DNA from: Cenococcum geophilum 1.58
Taxonomy: Eukaryota; Ascomycota; Dothideomycetes; Gloniales; Gloniaceae
Length of the DNA: 64,000 bases
Reading direction: 5' to 3'
Assembly (NCBI GenBank): GCA_001692895.1
Contig: KV748208.1
Location: forward strand, 1,302,001 to 1,366,000
The notes under the pieces are model-generated. The model saw nothing but the letters and a program-made list of their open reading frames with translations, was not told where the DNA came from and ran no database searches. Positions 1 through 11,860 of this stretch are shown here, one piece after another. A program made the position numbers and the translations under genes. Each line of letters starts with the position of its first letter. Within the stretch, counting starts at the first letter, position 1.

Positions 1-587
1 GGAAACGAAAAGACTTTTGAGAAGCTGCCACTGATGCTGCCATCGTTACCGTTGTTGCTGTTGTTGCGTTGTGTGCCTTTCTTGGACCATGAGGAGAGGG
101 GGTACGCAGGGTTTTTATGTCCACGCCCGTGCTCTCTTCGCCGCTAGCTTTTCATATGCGGCATTAACTGCCGTATAAAGCCCTAGAATTATCAACGAAT
201 TAAAGCCTGTGGATGCACGCGCCTGAACATGGCATGGATCCAAGCAGGTTGCCGTCTGCACCGCCTGGATATTGCAAAGGCTCAAATATGCCGTCTGATT
301 AACGCCTTTAGCAAAACGCAATCAAGCCGTATCCGGTCTATCTGAGCTAGCACATGCAGCTCTGACACTGCCGTCGTCCCAGCCCTTATTAGGAGGTCGG
401 TGGGGGAAGTGAGTCCTCCGCCCTTATTTGTTAAGGGCCAACGCTGACGTGTCCGTCCTTAACCAGATAATGCCATGCTAGAGGAGCTGGGCGTCCTGTG
501 CTGCTTGTATTAGCAGGATGCGAAGCAAACCTAGTACACCTCGCACTTGCATTGGATCATCGCGAGACCATCCCTCCTAGTGTTGGA

Positions 588-727
588 CATGTGAAGACCG
601 TGCCATAACTGTTGCCGAGAGGATCAAGGCCCTCCAAGCAATGCGAACGCTCCGCCCCATGTGAAGACCGTGCCATAACTGTTGCCGAGAGGATCAAGGC
701 CCTCCAAGCAATGCGAACGCTCCGCCC
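588..727. repeat. perfect 70-bp tandem duplication
   Basis: The segment 588-657 is followed directly by an identical copy at 658-727, each starting CATGTGAAGACCG and ending CTCCGCCC. It is in ordinary-composition DNA and carries no RIP-type differences between the copies. It is either too short to be recognised by RIP, or recent, or an assembly artefact. Confidence 0.95.
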
Positions 728-2000
728 TGCCTTCAAGTTCCAAGCCCTCCTTAGTCCGTCTTCGCGAGCTCGTAGCCGTCCAATCTCTCATTCGTGAAAC
801 GTCCCCCTTCGTCCCTCCTCCTCCCACAGAGCTTGGTATCGCAGAAGGCACGGATAGCCCTTGCGGTTCACGCGATCAAGTCCGTATCTCCCGTCCAACC
901 GCGACCACTCAGCTGTGATGCAGCCATCGCATGAAGCCCCTCTTTTAGGGGTTAAGAAGGTGCGCGAATTTCTAATCGGCATACGTCGGCCAAGAGCGAG
1001 CGAGCATGTGACGCCAACTCCGTTAGAGTCTAGGCTGTGGCATTAGTAAGGCATTGTCCTCCGTCCGAGTTCGCCTGATATCCTTGGGCCCTTGCAAGAA
1101 TTGTTATGCGTGTGACCCCGCGCCTTGTCACCTAAACAGGGAGTACATCAAACTGAAACCTAAAGGATGCTCCGATTGCAATACCATTCTCTAATTATCG
1201 GTAAAAGTGAGAACGAAGTCGAAGTCTAAATGATGCATAGCCTCCAACTTCCGACGCCGTGGACCTTAACCAAGCTCAGCAATTCGCATCAGCCTGCAGC
1301 TGTGTCTCGCCGACAACCCACTAAGCCTCCGACTTCGCCTTCTTGGTTGCAACACTATAGTACGACACTACAGCCATGCAGTTGTTCATGCGAACCGACT
1401 CATCACGCAACTGGCTGCACAATGTAGCCCGCGTGATCCGTTCCCAAGCGGTGCATAGCATAGCCCAACGGCTATTCGTAGATGTGGCACCAGGGATTGA
1501 GTTGCAGGTCGCGGTCACGGTCACGGTCACGCTCCACGCCGCTAAACCGCCCAGCCAGCCCCTGCATATTGTGAAGGCGGCTAGCGGTGACACCCAGAAG
1601 ATCAGAACCAATGGTATTCCTCAGATAAAGACGTGACCGCATAATCCTAAGCGCTCAGCTGAAATTACATGGCGCAGCAACCGGCTCAGCCAAACCCTAT
1701 AAAGCGATACAATGAGCCGAGGCTTCCGCGAGCGTCTCTTCGTTGTCGTTTTGCGCCATTTGCTAACGTGGCAGTGACCGTGGTTACAGAGTCCCGTGGA
1801 TAAGTTACTGCGGGGGTGTCGCGCCCCACGAAATAAAGGATGAGCACGGGAATGCTAGGGCAGAATAGAAGACTGATTACGGAGGTTCAGGAAGTCTAGA
1901 GACGCTGCTGGAACCCGGAGGAAAAGAAGTGGTGGACGAACAGAAACGTCGCTTTGGTGCGCGAGGTGGTGAACAGGTAGGACCTCTGCGCTGGTTGGCA

Positions 2001-2042
2001 GCGAGCGAGCGAGCGAGAGAGAGAGAGAGAGAGCGAGAGAGC
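2001..2042. repeat. GCGA/GA microsatellite
   Basis: A GCGA run passes into an uninterrupted GA run and then back to GCGAGAGAG. It is a simple repeat, purine-only apart from a few C residues. Confidence 0.95.
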
Positions 2043-3068
2043 ACGAGCAGGTCCATCGGAAAGGCCGATGGGTGCAGCGCTGCGCTATCGTTAGTGCGAG
2101 CTGTGAGGGCGGGAATACGGGCAGTGCAGCACTTGCATGAATGCCAAGGGGAGAAAAAATGCCTCACGGTCGGGGGCCTAGAGTCGAATGAGGAGGTGGC
2201 ACGGTGCCGGGAAGAAAAGAGAAGATGGAGGGCAAGAGAAAAGCAGCGAGGGAAGAGGGCCTTTTATGGGTGAGGTCGAGCATGGATCTTGGCGAAGCCG
2301 GGGGTCGCGAAGCGAGGCACCTTACCCGGAAGGGAAGCCTCTATTTCCTGATGCAGTTTCCCGCGCAACAAAATAACTAGTTATATAGTTCGCATATAAT
2401 ATAATACCCTAAAAAGGAATAGGAATATTACTATTTAAGGCAAATTATAGATATAAGCTAAGAATATTATTATTGCTATATTAAGTAAAGAAAACGAGTA
2501 GTATAACTAAGTAAAGAATAGAGATACTAATAAATCTTTATATAAACCTTATAGAAATAGCTAAGGTGGTATAGCAGAGAATAAAAAAGTACTATAACGC
2601 TAAGAGATCTAAGGGACTAGATCTTAAGGAGGGGGATAAAGTATGGCTACTATATAAAAATTTTAAGAGTTAATAATTAAGTAAGAAATTAGACTATATT
2701 AGACTAGGACCTTTTAAAATTAAAAAAAGGATTTCACTAGTTATATTTAAGTTAAACCTATTAGCCAAAATAAAGATCTACCCTATATAGCATATTGCGA
2801 TACTAGAGCTAGTATATAGGAATATTAAGCCACCAGTTTATAAGGTAGATATATATAAAGGATAAAAGGAAGATAAATAGTAAGTTTTAAAGATTATTAG
2901 TTATAAGAACGTTAACAATAAAATATAGTATAAAGTAAAGTAAATAGGCTATAATAAGACTACCTAAAAGCCACTAAAAAATTTAAAAAACGCTATAAGA
3001 AAGGTATAGAAGTATTAAAAGAGAAAAGGTTAGGCAGTATTAATAAAGAAGAATCGCTAAAGAATAAG

Positions 3069-3430
3069 CCACCTAAGGGGGACTTAAGAGGACCAGTTGC
3101 TAAGGTATTTAGAATTATTTTCTTCTCTATTAAAAGAGAATCTATTCTTTTATTGCTAAGTTTTTATAAACCTTATTCTATAAGTTTCTACTCCTTAAAA
3201 CGGACCTTTTTATAAACCTTCTTAAGACGGATTAACTAAGTAGATATAGCAAGACAAGAGTTAAGAGCCCTTTACTAAGCATTAGTAGCCTCTTTTTTCG
3301 CGTTACGTAAATAATAAAGTTTAGTAAGAGTAACCAAGAGCTTATTATTAAGCTTTATAGTAGTAGATTAAATATAAAACCCTATAATAAATTACTTAGG
3401 GAACTTAAAAGCTATTAAGAGCAATAAAAT
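3069..3430 (-). pseudogene. antisense frame in family A 3' region (copy 5)
   Basis: Read on the minus strand, opposite to gag-pol, this segment forms one frame interrupted almost only by TAA and TAG where RIP would turn CAA or CAG into stops. It holds the motif STTIKLN near its start, a K/R/E/L-rich middle (RLKKVYKK, then KEQKLIE) and the ending LKSPLGG. The same frame with the same landmarks recurs in the copies at about 7150-7512, 15836-16210, 40928-41300 and, more diverged, 45600-45840. I do not recognise the product. The layout, a basic helical tail, is reminiscent of the C-terminal part of fungal Fot1/pogo transposases, but that is only a guess. Confidence 0.5.
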
Positions 3431-3773
3431 GCGTACACTTAGCGTTAGAGATAAAGTAAACGTTATAGAATAATTAAATATTTGCTTTAGTGCACTCTAA
3501 ATAAAAGGACGGTTATTAGGAGGATAGACTCGCTAGCATAATATAAACTAACCCCTTTTTTGCATGACAAGAATACGGAAATAGTATTATCTTACTAAAA
3601 GATAATATTATAGTAACGGTACGAGACTAACGAGCTATAGAAGAAGAAGAAGAAGCTTTAGGTATAATAAGTAATAATATTAACTAAATTAATTAAACGG
3701 ATATTACACCTCTAGTAAATAACTTAGAGATACTAGGAATCTTTAAGAACGAAGATAAAGAGAAGGGAGATAG

Positions 3774-4193
3774 TGTTATAAACGCTTTAAGTACAATATT
3801 ATAACTACTTAGAGAAGAGTTAAAAGAAGCTAGTTAGTTAATATAGGCACGGTTTAGGATGGAACTAGTGGAACTATATAATAAGGAATGGCAACTAAGG
3901 ACATATAATATGATCTATATAATCTATATAATCTATATAATCTACAATAAAGTAAATAAAATAAATAGAGTAGATGGAGCAAGGACTTTCTTAGGCGTAG
4001 TTTGTGTATTTAAAGGACCTTAGTCCTTACCTAGATAGTTCCTTCCTTTGTAGTAATTCTTAGAATACAATTAGAGTTAATCTGTTAGGTAACCACTCCA
4101 CCAGTTATTATTACGTTGTTAACTTTCTATATCACCTATATACCTAGCCCATTAACGAATCCACCGTAGTTCCTGCTATAAGGTTCCGTTACA
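3774..4193 (+). repeat. 3' LTR of family A copy 5
   Basis: The 420-bp LTR starts TGTTATAAACGC and ends TTCCGTTACA, so it keeps canonical TG...CA termini. A purine-rich tract (AAAGAGAAGGGAGATAG) lies immediately upstream, as expected for a polypurine primer. An ATCTATATA tandem triplication near 3913-3943 is a local difference from other copies. Confidence 0.9.
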
Positions 4194-5771
4194 TTGTCCG
4201 CCGTAGCTATAATAGGCTTCACGGTCGCCGTATTTATAATAAACTCTATAGTTGCCGCGTCCGCGGTTATTAGTTCGCGTCATTTAATAGGGTAGTATTA
4301 GGATTAGGTTTACTATCTTAGTAGGGTTATAGGCGTCCTTTTAATGGCCGGGTAGGCTATAGGCAAGGTATAGTCTATTATTAACGCGGTACTTACGCTC
4401 CGTGTTTAAGACTCTATTAAGGTCTATAGGTTTTTTAGTTACTACTAGGGTTAGGGTTAATATAGGGGCAGGGGCTTAGGTAGGTAGGCGGTAGTTAGCG
4501 TTCTTCTTAAGGTTAGCTTAGTATGCATAGTTTGTAAGGTTTTTAGCAAATATATCTATCTACTCATTTTAACCTATATAGTCGCTATTATTAATTTTAT
4601 AGGTAAGTCTAAGTACTAGCTCTTCTATCTTTAAAGAGATAAACTTTTAGAGTAGGTCTACCTTTTATTTATTTATCTTCTTAGCGCAGACTATTAGTTT
4701 ATTAAGCTCTCCCTTTTAGGACCAGTAATTATACTCGCCCTAAGGGAAATGGTTAAGCTTATTTTTTGTAACCTAGGTTATATTAAGGACCTTATAGTAG
4801 GCAGTAAGGTCTTTAAGCATATCTTTCTTAGTAGGCCATTTTTATATAGATATATTGTTTAGGTTTTTATATATAAGCTCTAGGCCTTGTCCTCTAGTAT
4901 ATCTAAGATATAAAGGATCTAGGATTAAACTATATTAAAGTAGTCCTAGTTCTAGTTAAAGACTTCCTTAATCTTAATATACTAGGTCTTAAAATTAGCT
5001 TATTATTCTAGCGGGGTACCTTTTCCACTAAATATTAGTGGGTCTTTAGATCTCTGCTTTTTCTGCTAGGTTACTACCATTATTATAGGGGTTAATTGTT
5101 TTAAAACGGCGATAGTCTTTACTTAGGAGTTAATAGTTCCTATCTAGGAAGCGATAAGGGCACTAAGGTTTTTGTTAGCTTTCTTATTGGCGGTGTTTGT
5201 GTTATATATATACTATAGCCCTATTTCGATGTTATTAAGGAACTTATTAGTATAGTTAATAAGGGTAAGGTAAGCTTTGCTAGGCTTAAAGGTCTTAGGG
5301 TATAGTAGGGAGCGGCGGATTATCTACGCGATATTAGGGTATATCTTTATAAAGAGGTCTATAAAAACGTCGTAGGGGGTCTAAGTTTCGGCCATTTTGG
5401 CGTTATTAGTGTCGCCTATCTAGGCGCTAGGTAAAAACTAAGGATCGTTCTAGGACTATACTGGGGACGTATTAGTTTTAGCAAAGGCGCGTATAGGTCG
5501 CGATTACTCTAGGGTAGAGGTTAATTGGCTAGGGTATAGGGAATTAGTAATTGCGATAGGGCGTAAATTAAAGATACTATAAACTGTTATAGTGCTGCAA
5601 TAAAGTAGACTAAATAACTACGTTGTAGTATAAAGAGGGGAAGAAGGTAGTAAGGGGGTATTGTATATAAATGGTAGGGCCGGCCGCTAAGTCACTAGTG
5701 GTAGGCTAGCTAATAGTAGGAAACAGTATAAGATAGTATAAAACAGTATGCGTTAGGTTAGTGCCGTGACA
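4194..5771 (-). mobile_element. truncated minus-strand LTR retrotransposon (gag and 5' LTR)
   Basis: The right end is a 187-bp LTR. Leftward of it, a degenerate minus-strand frame reads as a retroelement Gag. Near 5040-4900 there is the capsid-like start RSKDPLIFSGKGTP, which on this strand precedes long helical stretches. Close to 4200 there is a degraded CCHC zinc-knuckle remnant (YYKYGDREAYYSYGG, with Cys-to-Tyr changes). The pol region and 3' LTR are absent: the sequence stops at the LTR end of family A copy 5 (4193), which probably inserted into it or replaced the remainder by deletion. The clade cannot be decided without pol. Confidence 0.65.
5585..5771 (-). repeat. 5' LTR of truncated minus-strand element
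   Basis: On the minus strand the LTR starts TGTCACGGCACTAAC and ends GCACTATAACA, giving TG...CA termini. It contains a TATA-like stretch (TTTATATACAA). It lies upstream of the gag frame in the minus direction. A second LTR is not present in the window. Confidence 0.6.
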
Positions 5772-6380
5772 TTATATAAATATTAGGTTAATTATACTCT
5801 TTTAGGTCCCTCTTTTCTAGGCAGGTTTGCTAGTTAGGGTAGTTAGAGTAAGGCCTTACGTTTTTAGTTTATTAAGTAGGAATATTACCTATACTTCTAC
5901 TATAGCCTACTATCCTCCCTATACTATATAGTATGCATTAAAGTTTTTTAGGACTATTATCTCGCCTTTTACTATATTAATAGTATATTATAGTAGTCCC
6001 TACATAGTTATTTAGGGGTTATTATCTTTTAGGTTATAGACGTTAATTATACTAATTTAGCCCCTATTTATAGCTAATTATAATTTAGCTATATTAGGGC
6101 TAATAGTATAGTAGCTCCACGCTTCTATATTAATTTATTAGCTAATTAGAAAGTATATATAGGTAGCTAGGTCTAGTTCGGATAATAAGTAGTATCTTTT
6201 TAGTTAGTATATTTTACGGCTTTGCTTATTATATACTAGTTCCTATAGGGCTATTATTTAGTATTCTTTTAGGTCTAGGCTATTAAATAAAGGGCGTATT
6301 ATTCTATAGTTTAAGTGTTTATAATTATATTATACTACTATAAATCCTTTTATTATTCGTCTGGTAACTTATAGGCGTCT
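5772..6380 (-). pseudogene. LINE ORF2 endonuclease fragment, RIP-degraded
   Basis: The minus strand reads as the N-terminal apurinic-like endonuclease domain of a non-LTR retrotransposon ORF2. Recognisable blocks in order are QYNYKH...YQIIALQE near the N-terminus (the catalytic Glu of the QE motif is kept), IINVYNL in the middle, and KNFNAYY..QGG, which matches the family motif GDFNAHH..WGG with RIP-type changes. Frames are broken by TAG and TAA. The start of ORF2 lies 36 kb away at about 42168-42430, because a family A element inserted here (6381-42167). The downstream reverse transcriptase is missing: the fragment ends where the minus-strand LTR element begins (5771). Confidence 0.65.
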
Positions 6381-6805
6381 TATAACGGAACCTTATAGCA
6401 GGAACTACGGTGGGTTCATTAATAGGCTAGGTGTATAGGTAATGCAGAAAGTTAATAATAATAATAGGTATAACTGGTAGAGTAATTGCCTAACAGATTA
6501 ACTCTAATTATATTCTAAGAATTACTATAAGGAAAGGAACTATCTAGGTAGGGACTAAGGGTCCTTAAATATATAACCGTACTCCTATAAAAGTCGTTGC
6601 TCTATTTACTCTATCTACTCTATTCGCTCTATAATAGATCTTATAGATTACCTAGATTATATAAATTATATTACGTAACTCTGCTTACTATTCCTTATTA
6701 TATAGTTCTATTAGTTCTATCTTAGACTATACTTATATTAACTAACTAGCTTCTTTTAACTCTTCTCTAAGTAGTCGTAATATTGTACTTAAAGCGTTTG
6801 TAATA
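6381..6805 (-). repeat. 3' LTR of family A copy 2
   Basis: On the plus strand it runs from TATAACGGAACC to GCGTTTGTAATA, the reverse complement of the family LTR with RIP changes at both ends. The complementary polypurine tract (CTATCTCCCTCCTCC on the plus strand) follows at 6806. It is identical in length (425 bp) to the split 5' LTR. Confidence 0.9.
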
Positions 6806-7149
6806 CTATCTCCCTCCTCCTTATCTTTATTCTTAAAGATTCCTAATATCTTTAGGTTATTTACTAGAGGTATAATATCCGTCTAATTAATTTAGTTAAT
6901 ATTATTACTTATTATACCTAAAGCATCTTCTTTTTTGTCTATAGCTCGTTGGTCTTATACCATTACTATAATATTATCTTTTAGTGAGGTAATACTATCT
7001 CTATATTCTTGTTATGCGAAAGAGAGGTTAGTTTATATTATATTAGCAAGTCCTTCCTCTTAGCAACCCTCTTTATATTTAGAGTATACTAGAGCGAATA
7101 TTTAATTATCTTATAATATTTGCTTTGTTTTTAACGCTAAATATACGCG

Positions 7150-7512
7150 TCCTATTATTCTTAATGGTTTTTAAATACCCTTATTAATTGCTACTAAGGT
7201 CTTAGGTTTAATTTACTACTACAAAGCTTAATAATAAGCTCTTAGTAGCGCTTGCTAAACTTTATTATTCCTATAACGCTAAGAAGGAGGCCGCTAATAC
7301 TTAATAGTGTGCTCTTAATTCTCGTTTAGCTGCGTCCGCTTAGTTAATCTGTCTTAAAAAGGTTTATAAAAAGGGTTGTTTTAAGGAGTAAAAACTTATA
7401 AAATAAGGGTTATAGAAACTTAGCGATGAAAGAACGGATTCTCTTTTAATAGAGAAGGAAATAACTCTAAATACCTTGGTAGGTGCTCCTCTTAGGTCCC
7501 CCTTAGGTAACT
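7150..7512 (+). pseudogene. antisense frame in family A 3' region (copy 2)
   Basis: The host element is on the minus strand, so the antisense frame is on the plus strand here. The frame is well preserved: TTTKLNN near 7215, LKKVYKK, KEQKLIKQG, KLSDERTDSLLIEKE and the ending APLRSPLG. Stops fall at TAA or TAG where CAA or CAG are expected. Compared with copy 5 many codons differ but the protein-level landmarks hold, which suggests past coding constraint on this strand. The product is unassigned. Confidence 0.5.
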
Positions 7513-7599
7513 TATTCTTTAGCGATTCTTCTTTATTAATACTACCTAACTTTTTCTCTTCTAATACTTCTATACCTTTCCTATAGCATTCTTTAAATT

Positions 7600-8264
7600 T
7601 TCTAGTAGTTCCTAGGTAGTCTTATTATAGCCTATCCACTTTACTTTATACTATATTTTATCGTCTATATCCTTATAATTAACGATCTTTAAAACTTATT
7701 ATTTATTTTCCTCTTATTCTCTATACGTGTCTGCTTTATAGACTAGTAGCTTAACATTCCTATATACTAGCTCTAGCATCGCAACGTACTATATAGGGTA
7801 GATTTTTATTTTAGCTAGTAGATTTAACTTAAATATAACCGGTGAAATCCTCTCTATAATTTTAAAAGGTTTTAGTTTAATATAGTCTAACTTTTTACTT
7901 AGTTATTAACTCTTAAAATTTTTGTATAGTAGCTATACTTTATCCCCCCCTTTAAGATCTAGTCCCTTAGATCTCCTAGCGTTGTAGTACCTTTTTATTC
8001 TTTACTATACTACCTTTACTATTTTTATAAGGTTTGTATAAAGATTTATTAGTATTTCTATTCTTTACTTAGCTATACTACTTATTTTCTTTACTTAATA
8101 TAGTAATAATAATGTTCTTAGCTTATATCTATAATTTGCNNTAAATAGTAATGTTCCTATTCCTTCTTAAGGTGTCGCATTATATATAAACTATATAACT
8201 GGTAATAATAATACCTAATTATTTTGCGCGTAATTAATATAATATTTTAGATACTGCTCTAGTA
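7600..8264 (-). pseudogene. copy 2 integrase tail and chromodomain remnant
   Basis: The minus strand reads through the GPY/F-type integrase C-terminus (about 8030-7780; motifs LDYIRLGPFKI and LLAKIKIYPIQ) into a chromodomain (about 7740-7590; YEVKW.GY..TT..LLENL pattern with stops). Chromodomains on chromovirus integrases direct insertion to methylated-histone heterochromatin. Two ambiguous bases lie at 8140-8141. The sequence is cut at 8264 by the insertion of copy 1 and resumes at 16979. Confidence 0.75.
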
Positions 8265-8269
8265 TCTAA
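8265..8269. other. left target-site duplication TCTAA of copy 1
   Basis: TCTAA here is repeated exactly at 16974-16978, flanking copy 1. Joining the flanks at this point restores the continuous integrase region of copy 2. Confidence 0.95.
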
Positions 8270-8692
8270 TATTACAAACGCTTTAAGTACAATATTACGA
8301 CTACTTAGAGAAGAGTTAAAAGAAGCTAGTTAGTTAATACAGGTACGGTCTAGGATGGAGCTAATAGAACTATATAACGAGGAATAGTAACCAAGGTTAT
8401 ATAAGGAGCTCTATAAGCTCTATAAAGTCTATAAGGAACATTTTATATACCTTACATACCTTATATTTATTACGTATAAGAAGGATTTTATAGGAGTACG
8501 GTTGTGTATTTAAGGACCCTTAATCCCTACCTAGATAGTTCCTTTCTTATAGTAATTCTTAGAATATAATTGGAGTTAATCTATTAGGCAACTACTCCAC
8601 TAGTTATTATTACGTTATTGACTTTCTATATTACCTATATACCTAGCCTATTAACGAACCTACCGTAATTCCTACTATAAGGTTCCGTTATA
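8270..8692 (+). repeat. 5' LTR of copy 1
   Basis: The 423-bp LTR starts TATTACAAACG (ancestral TGTTACAAACG) and ends TTCCGTTATA (ancestral TTACA). It is the same length as the 3' LTR at 16551. Confidence 0.95.
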
Positions 8693-8879
8693 TAATTACT
8701 ACCTAGTTACGGTCTTAGAAGTTAAATAATATACCACTAAAAGCAGCTACTATAACGCTGTTAATAGCAGCAACCACTTTAAGGTTAAGTGGAGATATAA
8801 GTATATAAGATACTAACTTATAACCAGTTACAGTTGGACAACTATAAGAAATAGTTAATAGGTTAAACAAGAACAACTA

Positions 8880-9800
8880 AATACTTAAAGAAAGACTTAA
8901 TGGAATTAGAGTAGTAAAGGTTAAGTTACCTTTAATTAAATAATTCTTAGGAGAGAGATTAAAGCTTAAGGGATTCCTTATATAAATGCATTTTAAAGTT
9001 ATATAAGAAGGGGTTAAGTTAGCTACGTTAATGGATCAGATAGCCTACGCGGGGTTATTCTTAATAGGAAGGGCGCTTAAATGGTTTAAACTTTACTTAA
9101 CAGAAATATAGACTAACGGAATAACTACTACTAATTAAGAGGTACGATTTGTGTTTTCTAGCTAGGTAGGATTTATAGAATAATTAATATAGATATTTAG
9201 GGACCTAGAAGTAATGGTTATAGTAAAAAGGAAGCTTTAGGACCTAATATAGCGAACCTTAATAATTAAGTATACGATATAGTTTTAAATACTTACTATA
9301 TAGGTTAAATGGAATAATAGGGCGCTTATAGCATAGTATAAATAGGGACTTAAGGCTAAAGTCTAGGACATAATTATTTTAATAGAAGATATGGATACCC
9401 TTAGGGAATTAATAGATTAAGCGATTAAGATTAATAATAGGATCTTTTAAAGGGAACAGGCTAAGAGAGGCTAGAATAGAGTTTTATAGTTATATAAGAC
9501 GTAAAGTACGCAACAACTAAAGCTAAATTAAAAACTATAGTATGGCGCAGAGCTAATAGACCTAAGTAGTACTAAAGAAACCTATAAGAGTTGGGGGAAA
9601 TAACTATAGAAACCTAAAAGTTAAGGATTAAGTAATTATAGGACTAAGGAGTATAGGCTAAACTAAGGATCTTATTAGTAGAAGACGTTTAAGCGGACTC
9701 TATAGTAAAAGTAATAGTTTAAAGACAGAGCTTATATAAATTATAAAAAATAGGGTTATTTTACTAGAGACTATAGAAGTAGTTAAAGTTACTATATAGT
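8880..9800 (+). pseudogene. copy 1 gag, RIP-degraded
   Basis: Reading the plus strand and allowing for TAG/TAA at former Gln and Trp codons shows a retrotransposon Gag: a capsid stretch near 8975-9115 (IAYAGLFLIGRALKWFKLYL) and a zinc-knuckle remnant near 9731-9780 (INYKK.GYFTRDYRS, ancestral CxNCxKxGHFxRDC). Gag packages the RNA in cytoplasmic virus-like particles. The frame contains many in-frame stops and cannot be functional. The equivalent segment of copy 4 is at about 32520-33440. Confidence 0.75.
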
Positions 9801-11860
9801 AAAGGGAACTAGACTAATAGTATATAACACATATATATAGAGAGATAATAGTGTACTATAAGGAATAAAAGAATGTTTAATTAAAAGTTTTGCGTTTTGT
9901 TATAATAACGTATACTAAATTTATAAAAATGCTAAGTATGGCGTAAGCTATTGGCTATAGGAGCTAGAGTTAAAAGGACTTAAAGGAACTATAGAGTTAG
10001 ATAAAGAATAAGATTAACTCTATAAGCTAGATTAGGATGTTATAACAATATATAGATAAAGATTAGTAGTAATAATAATAGAGTTAAAGTACTTATTAAT
10101 TAATAGCGATAAGGATAGAAAAGGAACTAAGTAGGAGTATCTAAACCTTAATAATGTAGTAAAAGTAGAGACTGAAACCGCTATAGAGTAAAGTTTAGTA
10201 ACGGGTATTATAACACCGTTAGATATAGTATCTATTGCTTTATAAGACGGAAGGAGTAATATCTAAAGATAATTAAGTAAGCAGACGACTACTAGTACTA
10301 GCTTACTACTTAATAAAGGTAAAAGGCTAAAGGCTTAAGATTCTTAAGACAAGATAAAAAACAATTAAGATTCTTAAGACGAGATAAGGCACGCTTAAGG
10401 ACCTATAATAGATAATAACCGATAGAGTAAAGTAATAGCTTAGTTTAGTAATATACGAATAAGCTTAGGACGAAGTTTTCTAAAGGTATAAGACTTTTAA
10501 AATAAGATAAGTAAGATTTAAAACTCTTAAAATAAGATAAGAATACTAGTAAAGCCTAGTTAAACTAAGGCTAGAGTATAGCTTAAAAAAGAAGTAAGCT
10601 TAGGATTAAAGAATTTAAGGAACTAAGAATTTAGAGTATAAATAAGGACACCTATAAAGGGGCAAGAAGCCTACTTATAAATTAGAGAATCTATAGTATA
10701 AATAGTAACTAAACTAGGAGATAGATATATAAACCTAGAGGACTTACTAGTAAAATATAGCGTTTAGACTAAAGATTAAAAAGTTAATACTATAATTAAG
10801 AAGTAAGAAGACTTTAAGGATCTACTTATAAGGTAAGCACCTAAAGAAATTATAAGTGGATTTAGAGTAAGAATCTTTATATAGTAAAAACTAGATAGAG
10901 AATCTAGTATATAAGGTTATATATAAGATAGAGTACTGGTATAAAGAATTACTAATAGGCTAAAAGTAGGCACGCTAAAAGCTAAGTGGCTTACTAAATT
11001 AGAAAATAAAGAGGATTTAGGGATTCTAACTAGGTTTAAAGAACGGCATATAAAGGGCTGTTATAACGTAGTAATAAAAAGATACTTTCTTATAGATAGG
11101 CCGTATATACTTTAGTAACTATACTAAAAGTAATATAGGCAAAGACATAATAATAAGTAGGAGGATTTCTATATATAGCTAGATAAGAAAGTTATCTAAA
11201 ACTACCTAATTATAGAAAAAGTAATAAATTATATTAAGGGAGCCTTAATAATAATGTTAAAAGATTTAGAGGAATAATTAGAGAACTAAAGAAGTAAGAG
11301 ACGCGTTTTAGTACCTATAAATAAAAACGCAACGTTTAGATTAGCGCGATAAAGGTTTAAACTTAAAAATAAAAATAAGTTAAGAGTTAACCTAAAGCAC
11401 CTAGCGCACTATACGCTATTATAGATTGCATATATAGATAATATATACAAGATATATAAAAATCTAAAAGAAAAGAACCGGAAATACCCTATAAGGATAT
11501 ATTAGGCGCTAGATAAGCAATAGTATAGAAATGCTAAGTATATATATGGCTGGCATTTAGTAGAAGTATAAGAGTTAGGAGACTTAATACTTTAACTAGG
11601 AAGATTTCTTACGGAAGAATACTTAAATAAAAAATAGTAGTGGGAATACCTAAAGAATACGTATCTATAGTATATTAAGGATAAAAAGCGAACTAGGTAT
11701 TAGCTAAAGAATAAGTTAAGTATACTAGGATTTAGTAGCTAATAGTTAAGAAAAGTAAAGGCCTACGGGACTAGAGGGAGCTAGTAGTAGAGCCTTAGAC
11801 CCTTAAAGGAATTTAAGAACAATACCTAAATTTATAAGTTAAATAGTAAAATTAGTAGTT
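9800..11860 (+). pseudogene. copy 1 long linker between Gag knuckle and protease
   Basis: About 2 kb of degraded coding sequence separates the Gag knuckle from the protease motif, longer than usual for gypsy elements. It holds short tandem units rich in Lys, Asp and Gln (near 10338-10400 and 10480-10550, each built on an AAGA..CTTAAGA..AGATAA pattern). Further on comes a helical region near 11030-11560 (FKERHIKGCYN, later KYPIRIYQALDKQQY) that I do not recognise. The same segment occurs in copies 2 and 4, so it belongs to the family and is not a secondary insertion. Confidence 0.6.

Larger units (their letters stand above)
1..2371. other. ordinary-composition flank, no gene recognised
   Basis: Base composition is balanced and CpA and TpG are common, unlike everything from 2372 onward. 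Short frames exist on both strands, but none shows a domain, a convincing intron pattern or a family I recognise. The stretch holds a 70-bp tandem duplication (588-727), a small GGTCAC triplication near 1513-1531 and a GA/GCGA tract (2001-2042). The part from about 2140 to 2290 is purine-rich on the plus strand. It is probably intergenic or regulatory DNA next to the heterochromatic block. A gene just beyond the left edge is possible but not shown. Confidence 0.6.
2372..4193 (+). mobile_element. Ty3/gypsy family A, 5'-truncated copy 5 (3' end plus 3' LTR)
   Basis: This is the 3' portion of the chromovirus family whose complete copies lie at 8270-16973 and 31913-42055. It starts abruptly at the junction with ordinary DNA, at a point corresponding to just after the integrase core. 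It continues through the GPY/F-type integrase tail (about 2590-2830) and the chromodomain (about 2860-3010), then through the 3' region with its antisense frame, and ends with a 3' LTR. All frames are broken by TAA and TAG at RIP-type sites. The LTR end TTCCGTTACA is unmutated, which gives the ancestral family terminus. The 5' half is missing, so no target duplication can be read. Confidence 0.85.

Noticed and set aside
1-43. Minus-strand ATG at 43 with 14 codons to the left edge (MAASVAASQ...)
   Set aside because: It could be the N-terminus of a gene beyond the window, but 14 codons without a domain are not enough to call.
612-918. Overlapping open frames on both strands
   Set aside because: They arise partly from the 70-bp duplication; no domain, and frames on opposite strands compete.
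1929-2273. Plus-strand 114-codon frame
   Set aside because: It runs through the GA microsatellite and purine-rich DNA; low-complexity Arg/Glu content, no family resemblance.
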